DNA of 64,000 nucleotides from Actinomyces sp. ICM47 (lineage in GTDB: Bacteria; Actinomycetota; Actinomycetes; Actinomycetales; Actinomycetaceae): NCBI RefSeq assembly GCF_000278725.1, contig NZ_ALCA01000111.1, forward strand, positions 5,143 to 69,142, written 5' to 3'. Position 1 is the first letter of the stretch. The number at the start of each line of letters is the position of its first letter. Shown in pieces: positions 61,190 through 64,000 of this stretch. The notes below the pieces were generated by a model. That model searched no databases. It was not told the origin of the DNA and saw only the letters and a list, made by a program, of their open reading frames with translations. A program made the position numbers and the translations under genes.

Positions 61190-64000
61190 ACGATTGCAAA
61201 CTGTGGGATTCGGTGAAGCATCCGATTGGCTTGGCGGATACGGTTCATGTCGGGTGGGTGCAGCGGTTGCTTCGTTCTGCGGAGTGGAGCGGTTTTCCTG
61301 GTCCTGAGCCTGACCTGGTCGTCGGCGGGCAGACGCGTGTAGAGGCTCACGCGAGGAGGGTTTTTGATAAGTTTGTCGAGCTGGGGATCGAATACGTTGC
61401 GGAGCCGACAGATAGTGAGCCTGGGGCGCAGCGTATTCGGCCTGTCAATGAAGTGCTTGCTTTCAGGAAAGCGACGTGTCTTGATCTGTGTGTGGCCTTT
61501 TGTTGTGCTGCGCTCGATGCCGGGATTTACCCGCTGATCCTGACGGTCACAGCCGATAGAGGACTCAACAGGCATGCGATTGTTCTGGTTCCTCTTGATC
61601 GAGTGTGGGCTAACAACTGTGGCGCGTTGCTTGAGACGGGGTTCAGTCGCGAATTATTGGAGGTGGATGGGGAAGCGCTCGGGACGATGGTGTACGAATC
61701 TGAAGGCGACCCATCGGGCACGTGGTTGGCGATTGATGTTCAGCAGGTCACGGAAGTGGGGGCTAACTGGGGCGCTGCGCTGTCTTCGGGCGCTCAGTAT
61801 ATTCGGGACTGGGAGTGGGATGTGTGCGTGGATGTTGGGGGTCTGCGCAGTCGCACCTCTGATCGGGAGCTCCCTCCAGGGGGACACATCGAGAAGGTGT
61901 TGGCTCCTGCTTATGCCGCGTTGCCCGAGGATTTCACGCCCTTGCAGCTGATCAAGGCACGGCACGGCGTCGTGCCCTACCAGCAGTGCGCCGAGATGCG
62001 TCAACTTCGCGAATGGGCGATGACAGTGCCGAGTGATAGTCGAACTGGGGGGAACGGACGGAATGCCGATATCTCCGTTGCCGTTGTGACGGGGGCTGGC
62101 GGTTCGGGTAAGACGCGTATGGCTGCGCAGCTGTGCCACGATCTGTCCACGATCGGATGGTACACGGGGTTTTTGCCCTCGACGACCGAGGTGACGGATG
62201 AGGAGCTGGCTGCTCTCGCGAAGGTGGCCACTGAGCTGTTGGTGGTGGTGGACTACGCCGAGGAAGCTCGGCGGGGTCTCGTCGCACGGGTGGTTCGTAA
62301 GTTGCGGGCGAGGGAGTCTGCGACCCGGATCGTGTTGACAGCGCGCGGTGCCGATACGTGGTGGGAGGAGTTCTATGAGGAGGCGGAGCAAGACGGAACC
62401 GTTCTGAGTAACACGCTGCCACTGCCCATTCGGGGCAAGCAAGATGTGGAGGCGGATCCGTGGTTTTTCGGACGCATGTACCGCAGGGCGGTTCGGCAAT
62501 TCTCTGACATGCTCAATGGGGCTGTTCCGCCAGACGTTGAGGTTCCCGAGGGGCTGGGGGACACCGCTCTTGACGTGGTGTTGAGGGCCTGGCTCGCCGT
62601 GTGCGGCAACGACGAGGTGGCTAAGAAGGACATGCCGACCCGGGAAGAGCTCTACGACAAAGTACTGTCGATTGAGTTTACTCGGTGGCGTAAGGAACTG
62701 AAACTGGGAGACATCAGCCGTGACCAACTGCGTCGCGCCGCTGCCGCCCTCAGCTTGCTTGCCCCGAGCCAGGACGAGGATGCGGTCGATGACGTCCTGA
62801 GCAGATTGCCAGAGTGGAGTCAGGAGCATCTGCTCCGCAGCCGTTTCGCAGAACTGCTTGTCCAATCCCTCTTGCGTGATGACGGTGCAGAGTCCGTCAG
62901 CCTGCGGCCCGATCCGGTTGCAGAACACCTCATCCTGGCGGTCTTCGGAAAGAAGCCGGAACTGCTGGATCGGGTGCTTCCTCAGGATCCGGCGAAGGTA
63001 CCTGGCATAGACGCCCCCGATGCTGACGACTCAATCGTTACGCGTAAGCTCGAGTGGGGCCAGCAGGCGCGCAACGCCTGCGTGACCCTTACACGGGCCT
63101 CCTCTCTCGATAGAGAGGCGGCACTTCGCCTGGCCCGGCGTGCTCTCCGTGAGAGGCCATTCCTGTGGAAGGAGGCGCTGGACGTCGCGCTCACCCAGGG
63201 AGGACCCTTCGCGCAGGCCCTGACAGCGCTAATCGAATCCGGTGCGGATCTGCCCCTCGGCAAGATTGATAATGAGATTCCTGTCGGGCATCCGGCGTTG
63301 GCGGGGGCGGCCTTGGCGGCGACCAGGCGCCTTGCAGATTCCGCCGAACCCAGTCCGGGGCAGCGGGCGTACTGGGCGAATCGACTATCCATTCGTCTAT
63401 CGGATGTTGGTGAGCGTGGTGAGGCGCTGGGGGTGGCCCGTGAGGCGGTGGAACTGTATCGTGCGTTGGCTGAGGCTTCCCCGCAGGCTTACATGCCTGA
63501 CCTGGCGATGTCGTTGAATAATCTGGCGAATCGTTTGTCGGCGGTGGGTGAGCGTGGTGAGGCCTTGGTGGTGGCTCGTGAGGCGGTGCGTTTGCGCCGG
63601 GTGTTGGCTGAGGCCTCCCCGCAGGCTTACACGCCTGATCTGGCCGGATCGTTGAATAATCTGGCGATTCGTTTGTCGGAGGTGGGTGAGCGTGGTGAGG
63701 CCTTGGTGGTGGCTCGTGAGGCGGTGCGTTTGCGCCGGGTGTTGGCTGAGGCCTCCCCGCAGGCTTACACGCCTGATCTGGCCGGATCGTTGAATAATCT
63801 GGCGATTCGTTTGTCGGAGGTGGGTGAGCGTGGTGAGGCCTTGGTGGTGGCTCGTGAGGCGGTGGACGCGTATCAGGTGTTGGCTGAGGCTTCCCCGCAG
63901 GCTTACACGCCTGACCTGGCTGCGTCGTTGAGCAATCTGGCAAATTGTTTGTCGTCGATGGGAGATCGGGACCGGGCGTTGGTGGTGGCTCGTGAGGCGG
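61186..64000 (+). CDS. Transglutaminase-like/STAND NTPase/TPR-repeat protein, 3' truncated by window
   Basis: Open for at least 938 codons with no stop before the window ends. Domains: (1) residues ~40-210, transglutaminase-like, with FRKATCLDLC (Cys98), RHAIVLVPL (His130) and WLAIDVQQV (Asp184) in the order expected for a Cys-His-Asp site; (2) residues ~270-640, P-loop NTPase of STAND type, Walker A VTGAGGSGKT (Lys309), Walker B LLVVVDYAEEA (Asp356), then an arginine-finger-like LTARG and a winged-helix end with RPDPVAEHLIL; (3) from residue 742, TPR repeats of 46 aa (NNLAxRLSEVGERGEALVVAREAV). GTG start overlaps the hydrolase stop by 4 bases. Function not established; predicted sensor/switch of a defence or programmed-death pair. 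Confidence 0.82.
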   Translation, partial: MNDCKLWDSVKHPIGLADTVHVGWVQRLLRSAEWSGFPGPEPDLVVGGQTRVEAHARRVFDKFVELGIEYVAEPTDSEPGAQRIRPVNEVLAFRKATCLDLCVAFCCAALDAGIYPLILTVTADRGLNRHAIVLVPLDRVWANNCGALLETGFSRELLEVDGEALGTMVYESEGDPSGTWLAIDVQQVTEVGANWGAALSSGAQYIRDWEWDVCVDVGGLRSRTSDRELPPGGHIEKVLAPAYAALPEDFTPLQLIKARHGVVPYQQCAEMRQLREWAMTVPSDSRTGGNGRNADISVAVVTGAGGSGKTRMAAQLCHDLSTIGWYTGFLPSTTEVTDEELAALAKVATELLVVVDYAEEARRGLVARVVRKLRARESATRIVLTARGADTWWEEFYEEAEQDGTVLSNTLPLPIRGKQDVEADPWFFGRMYRRAVRQFSDMLNGAVPPDVEVPEGLGDTALDVVLRAWLAVCGNDEVAKKDMPTREELYDKVLSIEFTRWRKELKLGDISRDQLRRAAAALSLLAPSQDEDAVDDVLSRLPEWSQEHLLRSRFAELLVQSLLRDDGAESVSLRPDPVAEHLILAVFGKKPELLDRVLPQDPAKVPGIDAPDADDSIVTRKLEWGQQARNACVTLTRASSLDREAALRLARRALRERPFLWKEALDVALTQGGPFAQALTALIESGADLPLGKIDNEIPVGHPALAGAALAATRRLADSAEPSPGQRAYWANRLSIRLSDVGERGEALGVAREAVELYRALAEASPQAYMPDLAMSLNNLANRLSAVGERGEALVVAREAVRLRRVLAEASPQAYTPDLAGSLNNLAIRLSEVGERGEALVVAREAVRLRRVLAEASPQAYTPDLAGSLNNLAIRLSEVGERGEALVVAREAVDAYQVLAEASPQAYTPDLAASLSNLANCLSSMGDRDRALVVAREA
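63409..64000 (+). repeat. 138-bp tandem coding repeats (TPR units)
   Basis: Units start at 63409, 63547, 63685, 63823 and 63961 (cut). Units 2 and 3 look identical over all 138 bases by reading; the identity continues about 40 bases into unit 4. Confidence 0.9.

Noticed and set aside
61654-62928. Minus-strand frame of 424 codons
   Set aside because: It lies opposite the STAND NTPase domain and has no recognisable motifs.
63191-63943. Minus-strand Pro/His-rich frame of 250 codons with tandem repeats
   Set aside because: It is the reverse reading of the TPR repeats; the plus strand has clear domain motifs and a coupled start.

Overview
The window is high-GC chromosomal DNA from a Gram-positive actinobacterium. 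The gene set and protein wording fit an oral/host-associated member of the Actinomycetaceae (Actinomyces/Schaalia type): SepH, DUF4193/DUF3710/DUF3159/DUF3000/DUF5998 proteins, a phosphatidylinositol-mannoside block, a GlnA2-GlnE pair, a LAXTG sortase-anchored protein and GT4-type GlgA. The genus is an inference; no rRNA marker is present.

Region 1 (1-10.7 kb) holds the two topoisomerase IV genes (parE, cut by the window start, and parC). Between them lie two double-GNAT acetyltransferases and a sugar permease/PfkB kinase operon with a possible GntR-type operator. DUF5998 and an alkaline-phosphatase-superfamily protein follow. Region 2 (10.7-26.8 kb) is a conserved actinobacterial block, colinear as far as I recall with M. 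tuberculosis Rv2699c to Rv2680: sepH, DUF4193, DUF3710, OB-fold, DUF3159, two TrkA-type K+ regulators, a KimA-like APC permease, an RNA m5U methyltransferase, then a ClC protein and an S9 peptidase, then dxs, an RNase D-like protein and DUF3000.

Region 3 (26.9-35.3 kb) contains glgX, a five-gene tRNA cluster (Gly, Val, Gly, Cys, Val) and 1.6 kb of gene-free DNA full of direct, inverted and tandem repeats. It continues with a LASTG-anchored surface protein, a GH13 glucosidase and a Q/G/Y-repeat membrane protein. Region 4 (35.4-49 kb) carries an ATP-grasp ligase and a Fem-type aminoacyltransferase (probable peptidoglycan cross-bridge pair), then thrS-HIT-pgsA-acyltransferase-pimA as a tightly overlapping PIM operon. 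It is followed by a LemA-like membrane protein, three consecutive PrsW-family membrane proteases and a Nudix hydrolase. Region 5 (49-59.6 kb) has serB and glgC divergent from glgA, an ABC ATPase, NfeD and SPFH proteins, and glnA2-glnE-phosphatase.

Region 6 (59.8-64 kb) is the most unusual. It is a two-gene unit of a secretion-signal-less LCAT-type alpha/beta hydrolase (GHSMGG-like serine, GDGTVP) translationally coupled to a very large protein that runs off the window. That protein has an N-terminal transglutaminase-like domain, a STAND-type P-loop NTPase and a C-terminal array of 46-residue TPR repeats, two of which appear identical at DNA level. This architecture is typical of NTP-dependent conflict (anti-phage, NLR-like) systems and is my leading candidate for an undescribed system.
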